DNA from: Dehalococcoidales bacterium
Lineage (GTDB): Bacteria; Chloroflexota; Dehalococcoidia; Dehalococcoidales; CSSed11-197
Direction of reading: 5' to 3'
Assembly (NCBI GenBank): GCA_028717385.1
Contig: JAQUNW010000008.1
Location: 1 to 45,468, forward strand
Length of the DNA stretch: 45,468 nt
In this document: piece after piece, positions 7,105-14,766 of the stretch
How the letters are laid out: each line of letters opens with the position of its first letter
How positions within the stretch are numbered: position 1 is the stretch's first letter
Translations under genes and position numbers: made by a program
Notes under the pieces: generated by a model
What the model was told of the DNA's origin: nothing
Seen by the model: the letters and a program-made list of their open reading frames with translations, nothing else
Databases searched by the model: none

Positions 7105-7140
7105 ATTATAACTCTCGGTTTAATACCGTGTCAATACGGT
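7105..7140 (-). promoter_or_regulatory. Consensus sigma-70 promoter of the permease-to-lipA operon, with second inverted repeat
   Basis: On the minus strand a perfect TTGACA (7129-7134) and a perfect TATAAT (7105-7110) are 18 bases apart. This is the best promoter in the window and implies that repression is needed. A second inverted repeat, ACCGT-N6-ACGGT (7125-7140), covers the -35 box. The leader to the permease start is about 120 bases. Confidence 0.8.
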
Positions 7141-7186
7141 GATCCGTATCGCACTTTATACTTATGGAGTGTAATACTCTATCTGC

Positions 7187-7192
7187 TATAAT
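7187..7192 (+). promoter_or_regulatory. Putative -10 element for hemW
   Basis: A perfect TATAAT ends 11 bases before the hemW ATG at 7203, so the leader would be only a few bases. The matching -35 region (around 7164-7169, ATGGAG) is poor. Confidence 0.4.
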
Positions 7193-7202
7193 CAGGTACA
7201 AG

Positions 7203-8345
7203 ATGAATGGATCAATTGCCCTTTATGTTCACATCCCTTTTTGCATACAAAAGTGTTCTTATTGCTCTTTCGTCTCTTATGCTGGTCGTCAAAATGATAT
7301 TGAGCAGTATTGTCAGGTGTTAATCAAAGAAATTCGCAGGCGTGTTGGTAAACGGTTGGTGAAGTGCGTTTATTTTGGGGGCGGTACTCCAAGCTTGATA
7401 CCCATCAGGTGTATTGAGAATCTGATGGAAAAAATACTCAGCATTTCTCAATCACTCGATATTGAAGTAAGCCTAGAAGCGAACCCCGGAACTATTGGAG
7501 TTCAACATCTCAAAGAACTAAGACGTATCGGAGTAAACCGGCTGAGCATTGGCGCGCAAAGCCTCGATAATCGAGACCTGGAATTAATGGGGCGTCTGCA
7601 TAATTCGGCTGCTGTGATAGAAGCAATGAAAAGTGCTCGTAGTGCCAGATTTGATAATATTAATCTTGATTTAATTTATGGAATCCCCGGGCAGTCAATA
7701 TCATCATGGAAGCAGACTCTTGAAGGGGCTATTGACCTCGAACCGGAACATTTATCTCTTTATGGCTTAAGCCTTGAGTCTGGCACTGAAATGATGAATT
7801 TGATAGAGTGTGGAGCACTGCCTCAGATTAATCCGGATGATAGCGCTGATCAGTACGAGTTTGCGGAAGAAATACTGGCTGGAAAAGGGTATCACCATTA
7901 CGAGATTTCAAACTGGGCAAAAGCAGGGTATGAGTGTATTCATAATCTGGTTTACTGGAAACATGAGGAATATATTGGCGTGGGCGCCGGAGCCTGTTCG
8001 TATCTGGGTGGTCATCGTTTCAGTAATACTCCCAGCCTGGATAAATATTTAACATCGTTTACTGAAGAGGGTGGTGAAGTAACCGAAAGCGATGAACCCA
8101 TCAATCCCGAATTGGCAGCTGCCGAAGCGGCAATCCTGTCCCTAAGGCTCGACGAAGGTATTAATATCGAAAAATATAACCAGGATTACAATACAAACCT
8201 TATATCTGTGTATAATAAGCAGATAGATGAGCTTGAGAGCTACGGATTACTAGAAAACGACGGGGTTAACATAAAGTTAACCCCGAAAGGCAGATTATTG
8301 GGCAATGAGGTTTTCTGGAGATTTCTTCCAGAAGCAATAGAATAG
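7203..8345 (+). CDS. hemW: HemW-like radical-SAM protein (coproporphyrinogen oxidase homologue)
   Basis: A 380-residue protein. I prefer the ATG at 7203 (MNGSIALYVHIPFC) over the ATG at 7164, because the family begins close to 'LYVHIPFC'. The radical-SAM motif CIQKCSYCSF gives Cys14, Cys18 and Cys21 followed by Phe. CxF rather than CxC separates HemW from the true oxidase HemN. HemW proteins bind haem and are proposed haem chaperones. GGGTPSLI and the C-terminal winged-helix part are present. It is followed after 32 bases by lepA, a pairing seen in several bacteria. Confidence 0.9.
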   Translation: MNGSIALYVHIPFCIQKCSYCSFVSYAGRQNDIEQYCQVLIKEIRRRVGKRLVKCVYFGGGTPSLIPIRCIENLMEKILSISQSLDIEVSLEANPGTIGVQHLKELRRIGVNRLSIGAQSLDNRDLELMGRLHNSAAVIEAMKSARSARFDNINLDLIYGIPGQSISSWKQTLEGAIDLEPEHLSLYGLSLESGTEMMNLIECGALPQINPDDSADQYEFAEEILAGKGYHHYEISNWAKAGYECIHNLVYWKHEEYIGVGAGACSYLGGHRFSNTPSLDKYLTSFTEEGGEVTESDEPINPELAAAEAAILSLRLDEGINIEKYNQDYNTNLISVYNKQIDELESYGLLENDGVNIKLTPKGRLLGNEVFWRFLPEAIE

Positions 8346-8377
8346 ATTGACATACGCTTGATAGTGATGGAGCAAAA

Positions 8378-10198
8378 ATGAACCAGGACTCAATTAGAAA
8401 TTTCTGTATAATCGCACATATTGACCATGGCAAATCAACCTTGGCTGACAGGCTTATTGAGATCGCAGGGGGGATGGGGCGGGCTAAAATCACCGAGCAG
8501 GTTATGGATAGTATGGAGCTTGAGCGCGAACGGGGAATTACCATCAAGGCCAAGGCGGTCAGGCTGAATTACAAAAACCGTGCCGGTCATCAATTCCTGC
8601 TGAATCTTATCGATACCCCGGGCCACGTTGACTTTTCTTATGAAGTTTCGCGTACTCTGGTTGCTTGTGAAGGGGCAGTGTTGGTTATAGATGCAACCCA
8701 GGGAATACAGGCTCAGACCTTAGCTAATATCTATATTGCCATGGAGCACAACCTGGTTGTGATTCCGGTGATAAACAAAATTGATCTTCCTGGTAGCGAG
8801 CCTGAGCGTGTTATGGAAGAAATTGAAAGCGTTTTGGGGTACAAGCCTAGCGAAACCTTTTTAATCAGCGCAAAAACCGGTCAAGGGGTATCTGAACTGG
8901 TGGAGGCAATTGTAGAACGGATTCCTCCTCCAGCAGGGGATTTGAACCTTCCTCTCAGAGCTCTCATTTTCGATTCCCGCTACGATGATTATAAGGGAGT
9001 AATTGCCTATGTGCGGGTCGTTGACGGCAGGCTGCAAAAAGGCAGCAAGGTTCGGCTGATTGGAGAAGGCACCCAAATGGAAGTACTGGAGCTGGGTTAC
9101 TTTTCTCCTGGACCCACTCCGGCCGACTCTTTGCAGGCGGGTGAAGTTGGTTATATAGCTACCGGTTTGAAAAGCGTTGCAGAATGCCGGGTTGGTGATA
9201 CGGTAACCGTTACTCCAGGCGGAGCCCGGGAACCGCTTATAGGTTATGAGTTACCCAAGCCAATGGTGTATGCCGGTGTATATCCCACCCAGGCTGATGA
9301 CTATGCAGACCTCAGAGAGGCAATTGAGAAGCTGCATTTAAATGATGCCTCACTGACCTTCGAGCCAGAATCAAGCCCCATTTTAGGGCAGGGTTTTCGT
9401 TGTGGATTCCTGGGTCTGTTACATCTTGACATTGTTGTTGAGCGGTTAGAAAGAGAATTTTATCTTTCCCTGGTGGTAACTGTTCCGGGAGTAAAGTTTC
9501 TGGTCACTATGACGAGCGGTGAAATATTAGATATAACCAGTCCGGTAGATTTCCCTGATCCATCCGAAATTGCAAAAATCGAAGAGCCCTGGGTAAAGAT
9601 TTCTGTGGTTACCCCTTCCAATTTTATTGGAGCATTAATGGAAGTCATGCAGGAATACGAAGGAGTTTACAAGCATACTGAATATCTTGGCCAGTTTACC
9701 GCTTTGGGCGAGACTGGGCAAAGAGTGCGGCTTGAGTATGAGATGCCGCTGAGAAGCATGCTTACTACTTTTTATGATCAGCTTAAAAGCCGCAGCCGTG
9801 GATATGCATCTCTAGACCATGAATTATTAGGTTACAGGGAGGCACGTCTGGTAAAACTGGATGTTTTGGTTAATGATATGAAGGTGGATGCTTTCAGTCG
9901 GATAATTCCGCCAGAAAAAGCTCATGAAATTGGAAAGGCTGTAGTAGCCAAGCTGAAAGAGGTGATTCCGCGCCAGCTTTTTAAAGTTCCTCTTCAAGCT
10001 GCTATCGGCGGCCGTATTGTGGCCAGAGAGGATATTTCTGCCCGGCGCAAAGATGTTCTTGCCAAGTGTTATGGTGGTGATATTACCCGTAAAAGAAAAC
10101 TTCTGGAAAAACAGAAGGAAGGCAAGAAAAAGATGAAAATGATAGGGCAGGTTGAAGTACCAAAAGAGGCTTTCCTGAGTATTATGAAGTTGGGGTAA
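8378..10198 (+). CDS. lepA: Elongation factor 4 (LepA), ribosome back-translocase GTPase
   Basis: A 606-residue translation GTPase of full family length. G1 is AHIDHGKSTLADRL, G2/switch I is ERGITIKAKAV, G3 is DTPGHVDF and G4 is NKIDLPG. The C-terminal LepA-specific domain is present and ends with basic helices (KRKLLEKQKEGKKKMK). The start has TGGAG eight bases upstream. It is probably cotranscribed with hemW. Confidence 0.97.
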   Translation: MNQDSIRNFCIIAHIDHGKSTLADRLIEIAGGMGRAKITEQVMDSMELERERGITIKAKAVRLNYKNRAGHQFLLNLIDTPGHVDFSYEVSRTLVACEGAVLVIDATQGIQAQTLANIYIAMEHNLVVIPVINKIDLPGSEPERVMEEIESVLGYKPSETFLISAKTGQGVSELVEAIVERIPPPAGDLNLPLRALIFDSRYDDYKGVIAYVRVVDGRLQKGSKVRLIGEGTQMEVLELGYFSPGPTPADSLQAGEVGYIATGLKSVAECRVGDTVTVTPGGAREPLIGYELPKPMVYAGVYPTQADDYADLREAIEKLHLNDASLTFEPESSPILGQGFRCGFLGLLHLDIVVERLEREFYLSLVVTVPGVKFLVTMTSGEILDITSPVDFPDPSEIAKIEEPWVKISVVTPSNFIGALMEVMQEYEGVYKHTEYLGQFTALGETGQRVRLEYEMPLRSMLTTFYDQLKSRSRGYASLDHELLGYREARLVKLDVLVNDMKVDAFSRIIPPEKAHEIGKAVVAKLKEVIPRQLFKVPLQAAIGGRIVAREDISARRKDVLAKCYGGDITRKRKLLEKQKEGKKKMKMIGQVEVPKEAFLSIMKLG

Positions 10199-10248
10199 AC
10201 TCTCGTCTTTTCTTCTTTACCCCTGCTCAGTTTCAGGTTTTGTGCCGA

Positions 10249-10677
10249 TTACATTATTTCTACAAGTGTCAAATCAAAGGTAAGGTCTTTGCCAGCCAGC
10301 GGGTGGTTAGCATCGATGGTGATAGTGCTGCCGTCAATTTTTATTATGGTGACTACTACACCTGCCCCATCAGGTTGGCTGGCACTTAGCTGCTGGCCGA
10401 CTCTGGGCTCTAGTTCCGGAGGCAACACTGACCGGTCAACAATAGCGACAGCATTTTCATCACGCTCCCCGTAAGCCTCGGTAAAGGGAATGGTGACCGT
10501 TTTATTCTCTCCGACTTTCATTCCATTTATAGCTGCATCAAAGCCAGCTATAACAGACCCCTCTCCCAGGGTGAACTCCAGGGGCTCTCGATTGACGGAC
10601 GAATCAAATACCCTGCCATCGCTGAACATGCCTGTGTAGTGTACTCTTACGGTGTTACCATTCTGTGCGGTTAGCAT
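10249..10677 (-). CDS. FKBP-type peptidyl-prolyl isomerase, SlyD-like
   Basis: A 142-residue isomerase and likely chaperone. It has the FKBP core NTVRVHYTGMFSDGRVFDSS, GSVIAGFDAAINGM and the insert-in-flap region typical of SlyD (about 65-125). ANHPLAGKDLTFDL is the usual closing segment. The His-rich metal-binding tail of enterobacterial SlyD is absent. It has no signal peptide, so it is cytoplasmic. It starts 39 bases after the ppa stop on the same strand with AAGGAGAAG upstream, so the two probably share a message. It converges on lepA. Confidence 0.9.
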   Translation of the reverse strand: MLTAQNGNTVRVHYTGMFSDGRVFDSSVNREPLEFTLGEGSVIAGFDAAINGMKVGENKTVTIPFTEAYGERDENAVAIVDRSVLPPELEPRVGQQLSASQPDGAGVVVTIIKIDGSTITIDANHPLAGKDLTFDLTLVEIM

Positions 10678-10716
10678 TCCTTCTCCTTAAAAACATATAC
10701 CTAGCTTAAGAGCCAG

Positions 10717-11202
10717 TTATAGATGCGTATTTTTAAACCTGTTTCTGGATTCTTCAATGATCTTGATAGCAGCGTCCTGATCTTCCCAGCCATAAATACC
10801 GGTCTTCTTGGCTTCAAGCTCCTTGTAAACTGTAAAAAAATGTTCGATCTCCTTTAGCATATGCGGGGGAACATCCCCCAGGCTTTTGATATGGTTCCAC
10901 ATAGGATCATTTACCGGTACGCAAAGAATCTTTTCATCCGGACCTTTTTCGTCTCTCATTTTGAAAAGACCAACTGGATATGCATCTATTACACATCCGG
11001 GGAAAGTTGGTTCCCACACCATCACCAATGCATCCAGGGCATCGCCATCACCAGCCAAAGTGTCCAGGATAAATCCATAATCACTGGGGTAGTGAACTGC
11101 TGAAAAAAGCATACGGTTTAATTTTATAGCCTTGAGGTCAGGGTCATATTCATATTTATTTCGACTTCCCTTGGGGATTTCAATCATTACAGTTACCAGC
11201 AT
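10717..11202 (-). CDS. ppa: Soluble inorganic pyrophosphatase (family I)
   Basis: A 161-residue family I enzyme that hydrolyses pyrophosphate to drive biosynthetic reactions. EIPKGSRNKYEYD, YPSDYGFILDT and the metal-binding signature DGDALDALV are visible, with Ala in place of the usual Pro in 'DGDPLD'. FPGCVIDAYPVG is also family-typical. The start is the ATG at 11200-11202. AAGGAAG lies upstream at a somewhat long distance. Confidence 0.95.
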   Translation of the reverse strand: MLVTVMIEIPKGSRNKYEYDPDLKAIKLNRMLFSAVHYPSDYGFILDTLAGDGDALDALVMVWEPTFPGCVIDAYPVGLFKMRDEKGPDEKILCVPVNDPMWNHIKSLGDVPPHMLKEIEHFFTVYKELEAKKTGIYGWEDQDAAIKIIEESRNRFKNTHL

Positions 11203-11503
11203 TTATCGTCTACTTCCTTCTCTCTTCTTTATCTGCTAACAAGCCTGGATTCCAGGCAAAATAAAATACTAAGGAGCAAATATCGTCACAGTTTAATTCT
11301 TCAGGGAAACAAAACACAAACAGCTTTAAGTCTTTGGTGCAAGTTTACCCGGTTATTATATTACTTGGGGAGTTGGCGTACAAATTACCGCCTGATTGGG
11401 GAGCGATGTAATATTTACCAGGTACGCTCAGATTCAGGCAGCTTGTCAAAAATCAACTCGTTTCCTAAAATATAAACAAGCTGTTTAAGGGAGGTTTAAA
11501 ATA
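11203..11503. other. Divergent intergenic region with a perfect 7-base inverted repeat
   Basis: About 300 bases between ppa (minus) and the tailed hypothetical protein (plus). It holds an inverted repeat, GCCTGGA-T-TCCAGGC (11243-11257), about 40 bases upstream of ppa that could be an operator, plus the plus-strand promoter listed separately. I see no credible gene or riboswitch in it. Confidence 0.45.
11443..11471 (+). promoter_or_regulatory. Promoter of the tailed hypothetical gene
   Basis: TTGTCA (11443-11448) and TAAAAT (11466-11471) with a 17-base spacer. It is followed by a strong ribosome site, AAGGGAGG, before the ATG at 11504. Confidence 0.65.
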
Positions 11504-12265
11504 ATGGCAGAAGAACTTGGCAGGATAATCAAACCTGAAGCAGAGCAATTCAAAGATGGCAGGCGCCTTTTCCTTGTTCCTCTAATTTTCACGCCTTTTT
11601 CGCCTCCCGGGGAACTGCAGGCGATTGTTGAACGGTATTGGCAGGAAGCACTAAGCCAGATAAAAGGGTTGGAGTCACGCATTGGCCGTGTAAAGCGCGT
11701 ATATCATGAGATGGTTGCGCTCGATGAGGAAAGCGGACTTTCGACTTTGGAATCGTTAAATACAGGCAGCCATAATCTGGTAAAAAGCATAATTGAGCGC
11801 GGAGGTAGCCTTACTTCTATCGAAGATAGCGATCTACTAAATGAATTTATGGATTGGGGGCGTTGTCTGTCAACCGGGCTCTATAGCCATAAAGTTCTCA
11901 CAACTGTATTGCAATCCTATCAGGAAACCCAGGAATGTCGAAACAAAGAGATGGCATCACGGCTCGATAAAAGCCTTGGCGTCGATGAAATAGGCCTTTT
12001 AATTGTCACGGAAAACCATCGTATACAGTTTCCTCCAGATATAGAAGTCTTTTACGTAGCTCCACCTGCATTAGATGAATATAAACGGTGGCTCAGGCGG
12101 CAGGAAGAATCCCCTAAGAAGGAAAAACCAGCTAGCCAGGAAAAGCCGGAGAAAGGCGAATCCGCGAAGGCAGAAAAAAGCCCAGAGGCTGAGCCGAAAA
12201 CTGGCGAGAATAAAAGCGAAACTTCGAAACCGGCCAAGAGAACACGAAAGAAGAAGTCTTCCTAA
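11504..12265 (+). CDS. Conserved-looking hypothetical protein with Lys/Glu/Pro-rich tail
   Basis: A 253-residue soluble protein I do not recognise. The first 200 residues form an ordered alpha/beta domain: LFLVPLIFTPFSPPGELQAI, a helical middle with LESRIGRVKRVYHEMV, and a closing part reading GLLIVTEN, IQFPPDIEVFYVAPP and ALDEYKRWLRR. Residues from about 200 are a low-complexity run of Lys, Glu, Pro and Ser ending in KRTRKKKSS, which could bind nucleic acid or the ribosome. It has its own promoter and a strong ribosome site. The structured RNA candidate starts within about 15 bases of its stop. No function is proposed. Confidence 0.8.
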   Translation: MAEELGRIIKPEAEQFKDGRRLFLVPLIFTPFSPPGELQAIVERYWQEALSQIKGLESRIGRVKRVYHEMVALDEESGLSTLESLNTGSHNLVKSIIERGGSLTSIEDSDLLNEFMDWGRCLSTGLYSHKVLTTVLQSYQETQECRNKEMASRLDKSLGVDEIGLLIVTENHRIQFPPDIEVFYVAPPALDEYKRWLRRQEESPKKEKPASQEKPEKGESAKAEKSPEAEPKTGENKSETSKPAKRTRKKKSS

Positions 12266-12275
12266 ACTATGGATC

Positions 12276-12520
12276 GCCCCCATCTGCTGTAACGTCCTTG
12301 ATGAGCGCTCCATATTCTCTCTGTCTTCCTTGAGGAGGGCAGTAGCCCTGCGAAGGATCTTCCCCGTAATAGTGCCCGTTGTTACATACGCAGATCTCCC
12401 GCGGACAGTCTTCCTGGTCACATGGCAGCGTTTGCGTATGTACGGGCGCAACCCGTGTGAGATTCTTCGCTTTGACCAGAATTGCACTGTATAAAGCCCT
12501 GGCTCCGAAGGCAGATAAAT
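12276..12520 (+). ncRNA. Structured RNA candidate with 6S-like architecture
   Basis: The region folds as a long interrupted arm. GCGAAGGATCT (12350-12360) pairs with AGATTCTTCGC (12460-12470), with one G-U. GCCCGT (about 12374) pairs with ACGGGC. ACATACGCA pairs with TGCGTATGT across a 40-base loop. Outside this lies a wide bubble containing a small GGGC/GCCC hairpin, closed by ATCTG...CAGAT, CCTT...AAGG and GAGC...GCTC. The G-U pair favours the plus strand. The layout of closing stem, bubble and terminal arm resembles 6S RNA. The length is somewhat large and I cannot confirm the family. A CTCCG/CGGAG stem followed by five T's (to 12544) could be its terminator. tmRNA, RNase P and SRP signature sequences are absent. 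Confidence 0.5.
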
Positions 12521-12525
12521 CCTTC

Positions 12526-13242
12526 CTAGGCGGAGGCGATTTTTGATACCAGTAAGGGAAGATCGGACATCGAGCTTATCCGATAACCTTCAGGTAGATC
12601 TTCATCAACGAGTTGGTCGCGATCGACCAATATTCCGGTCATGCCCGCTCTATTAGCCCCAACGACATCAATCTGGTACTGATCGCCCACGTAGATTGCC
12701 TGATCAAGGTTGACATCGACCGTCTGACACGCCAACTGGAAAATTTCAGGGGATGGTTTATAAAGACCTGTTTGGTGTGAGGTGAGAATTATTTCAAGGT
12801 AGGGTGAAAAACCCATTTCTTTGCACATCGGATTGATATCACGGTCTATATTGGAGATAATCCCCAGTTTATATTTCCAAAGTTTTAAATTTTCGAGTAC
12901 GGGAAGCACATCATTAAAAGGCGCCATTTTGTATTTTACTTGGCCAAGATCTTGCAACACCTTATTGACAAGATCTGGTTCAGGTTCAATGCCAGCCTGA
13001 TTCAGGACTGCCACTTCATAATCGTACCAGAATTGTTTTTGCTCTTCAGGAGCTCGATTTTTAACAAGGGATTGAGAATTTTCACGGTAAAAATACTCGT
13101 CCCCAGCTTTAATGGCTGGAGAGATTGCTTTTTTTGTTAAATTAATTCCATGTTTTTTCAATAAATTGATATGTGTTTCTTCCCGCGGGGGATCGTAGGT
13201 GACCAGGGTATTATACAGGTCAAAGAAAATAGCCTTTATCAA
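12526..13242 (-). CDS. HAD-superfamily hydrolase
   Basis: A 238-residue HAD fold protein with a helical cap (about 15-90). Motif I reads FDLYNTLV with Asp8. The second Asp of the phosphatase motif is replaced by Tyr10, as in L-2-haloacid dehalogenases. Motif II is GIISN, the motif III lysine is in LYKPSPEIF and motif IV is GDQYQID. The intact acidic motif IV favours a magnesium-dependent phosphatase over a true dehalogenase. The start is a TTG at 13240-13242 with GGAGG nine bases upstream. It is monocistronic and divergent from lysA. Confidence 0.88.
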   Translation of the reverse strand: MIKAIFFDLYNTLVTYDPPREETHINLLKKHGINLTKKAISPAIKAGDEYFYRENSQSLVKNRAPEEQKQFWYDYEVAVLNQAGIEPEPDLVNKVLQDLGQVKYKMAPFNDVLPVLENLKLWKYKLGIISNIDRDINPMCKEMGFSPYLEIILTSHQTGLYKPSPEIFQLACQTVDVNLDQAIYVGDQYQIDVVGANRAGMTGILVDRDQLVDEDLPEGYRISSMSDLPLLVSKIASA

Positions 13243-13405
13243 TGTGTTTTGCCTCCATGAACGATTTTCTGGGAAAAAACCTTATCAACTTTGGCTGATT
13301 GTATATTAAAAAAGAAAGTGTGTAAAGCTAATAAACAGAATTTAGAAATGTGCTCGGGAGAGAAGGAGTGAATATTTGTATGCAGAAAAGGACGAGTCTG
13401 TTAAA

Positions 13406-13434
13406 TTGACTATCTCAACTGCCTGCTTTATCAT
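13406..13434 (+). promoter_or_regulatory. Promoter of lysA-holB-ricT, predicted leaderless start
   Basis: TTGACT (13406-13411) and TATCAT (13429-13434) are exactly 17 bases apart. The lysA ATG is at 13444, nine bases past the -10, so the 5' leader would be only about three bases. The bases before the ATG (CTTAACATT) hold no ribosome-binding site. Confidence 0.65.
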
Positions 13435-13443
13435 CTTAACATT

Positions 13444-14763
13444 ATGAGCATAGATAATATATCACTATTTCCACAAAGTACGACTGTTAGCCCTGATGGC
13501 CATCTTGTAATTGGAAGATGTGATGCAGTCTCTCTTGCATCACGTTACGGAACACCTTTGTATGTTTTGGATGAAGACCATATTCGCAGCAAATGCAGGG
13601 AATTCAAAACTGCATTTACCAGGTTGTACCAAAATACGAATGTTGCTTATGCTTCAAAAGCTTGCCTCAATAAAGCTATAACAAAGATTATGGCTCAAGA
13701 AGGAATGGAATTGGATGTGGTTAGCGGGGGAGAGCTGGCAATCGCACTATCCGCTCGTTTTCCGGCTGAGAAGATTTATTTTCATGGCAATAACAAGTCT
13801 GAAGAAGAACTCATATACGCCCTTGAGAATAAAATCGGTCATATCGTGGCTGACAATGTTACTGAATTGGAAATTATTGACCGGCTCGCACGACAGATTG
13901 GCCACTATCCAGATGTATTTATCAGGATTACTCCAGGAGTACAAGCGCATACGCATCACCACATTACTACCGGTCATTCGGGAAGCAAGTTTGGGGTTTA
14001 TCTCGATGATGCTCCAGAAACTATTCGGCTGGCTGGGAAACTGAATGGAATTAATCTGGTGGGATTGCATTGCCATCTTGGTTCGCAGCTTCATGAGACT
14101 ATACCCTATACCGATGCGCTTGAAGTATTGCTAAAATTGGGTAAAAAGATGCACGATGAACAAGGATTTAACCTTAAGGAGCTTAGTTTGGGAGGCGGCT
14201 TCGGAGTAAGTTATACTCTGGAAGATAATGCACTGCCAGTAGAAAATTACGCAGTTGCCATTACCGGTTTAATGGTTTCCATGTGCGAAAGATTGGAGAT
14301 ACCTCTCCCCAGACTTATTATTGAACCTGGCAGATCTATCGTTGGACCAGCCGGAGTAACTCTTTACCGTGTCGGCATGCAAAAACAAGCTAAGGGATAT
14401 GAAAAATATATAGCAATTGATGGCGGAATGGCGGATAACATTCGTCCAGCTCTCTATGATGCTAAATATGTGGTAGCAGCTGCGGGTAAAATGCTAGATA
14501 CCTGCACGGAGAAGGTGACCATAGCTGGAAAGTATTGTGAATCTGGGGACATATTGGCCAAAGATGTGATGCTGCCTTCGGTTAAGGCTGGGGATATTCT
14601 GGCAGTTCCGGTAACCGGTGCATATTGTATTCCCATGGCTTCAAACTATAACGGCGCGCTTAAACCAGCTGTAGTTATGGTTGGCAGCGGAAGAAGCCGC
14701 CTGGTGCGCCGGAGGGAAGAGTACGCAGATTTGATACGTCTGGATCAGGATGAAGGAGTATAG
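13444..14763 (+). CDS. lysA: Diaminopimelate decarboxylase
   Basis: A 439-residue PLP enzyme making lysine from meso-diaminopimelate. The PLP lysine is in NVAYASKACLNKA. HCHLGSQ, the phosphate-binding GGGFGVSY, EPGRSIVGPAG and the C-terminal YCESGDIL with the substrate-site Cys/Glu are all present. Length is normal. Its TAG is followed three bases later by the GTG of holB, and AAGGAG for holB lies inside lysA, so translation is coupled. Confidence 0.96.
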   Translation: MSIDNISLFPQSTTVSPDGHLVIGRCDAVSLASRYGTPLYVLDEDHIRSKCREFKTAFTRLYQNTNVAYASKACLNKAITKIMAQEGMELDVVSGGELAIALSARFPAEKIYFHGNNKSEEELIYALENKIGHIVADNVTELEIIDRLARQIGHYPDVFIRITPGVQAHTHHHITTGHSGSKFGVYLDDAPETIRLAGKLNGINLVGLHCHLGSQLHETIPYTDALEVLLKLGKKMHDEQGFNLKELSLGGGFGVSYTLEDNALPVENYAVAITGLMVSMCERLEIPLPRLIIEPGRSIVGPAGVTLYRVGMQKQAKGYEKYIAIDGGMADNIRPALYDAKYVVAAAGKMLDTCTEKVTIAGKYCESGDILAKDVMLPSVKAGDILAVPVTGAYCIPMASNYNGALKPAVVMVGSGRSRLVRRREEYADLIRLDQDEGV

Positions 14764-14766
14764 CCA

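Noticed and set aside
12270-12530. Minus-strand open frame with a cysteine-rich stretch (LPCDQEDCPREICVC)
   Set aside because: It is open for about 90 codons and looks protein-like, but it has no ATG, GTG or TTG start before running into the HAD gene. The strong nested stems in the same DNA explain its base composition better as an RNA gene.
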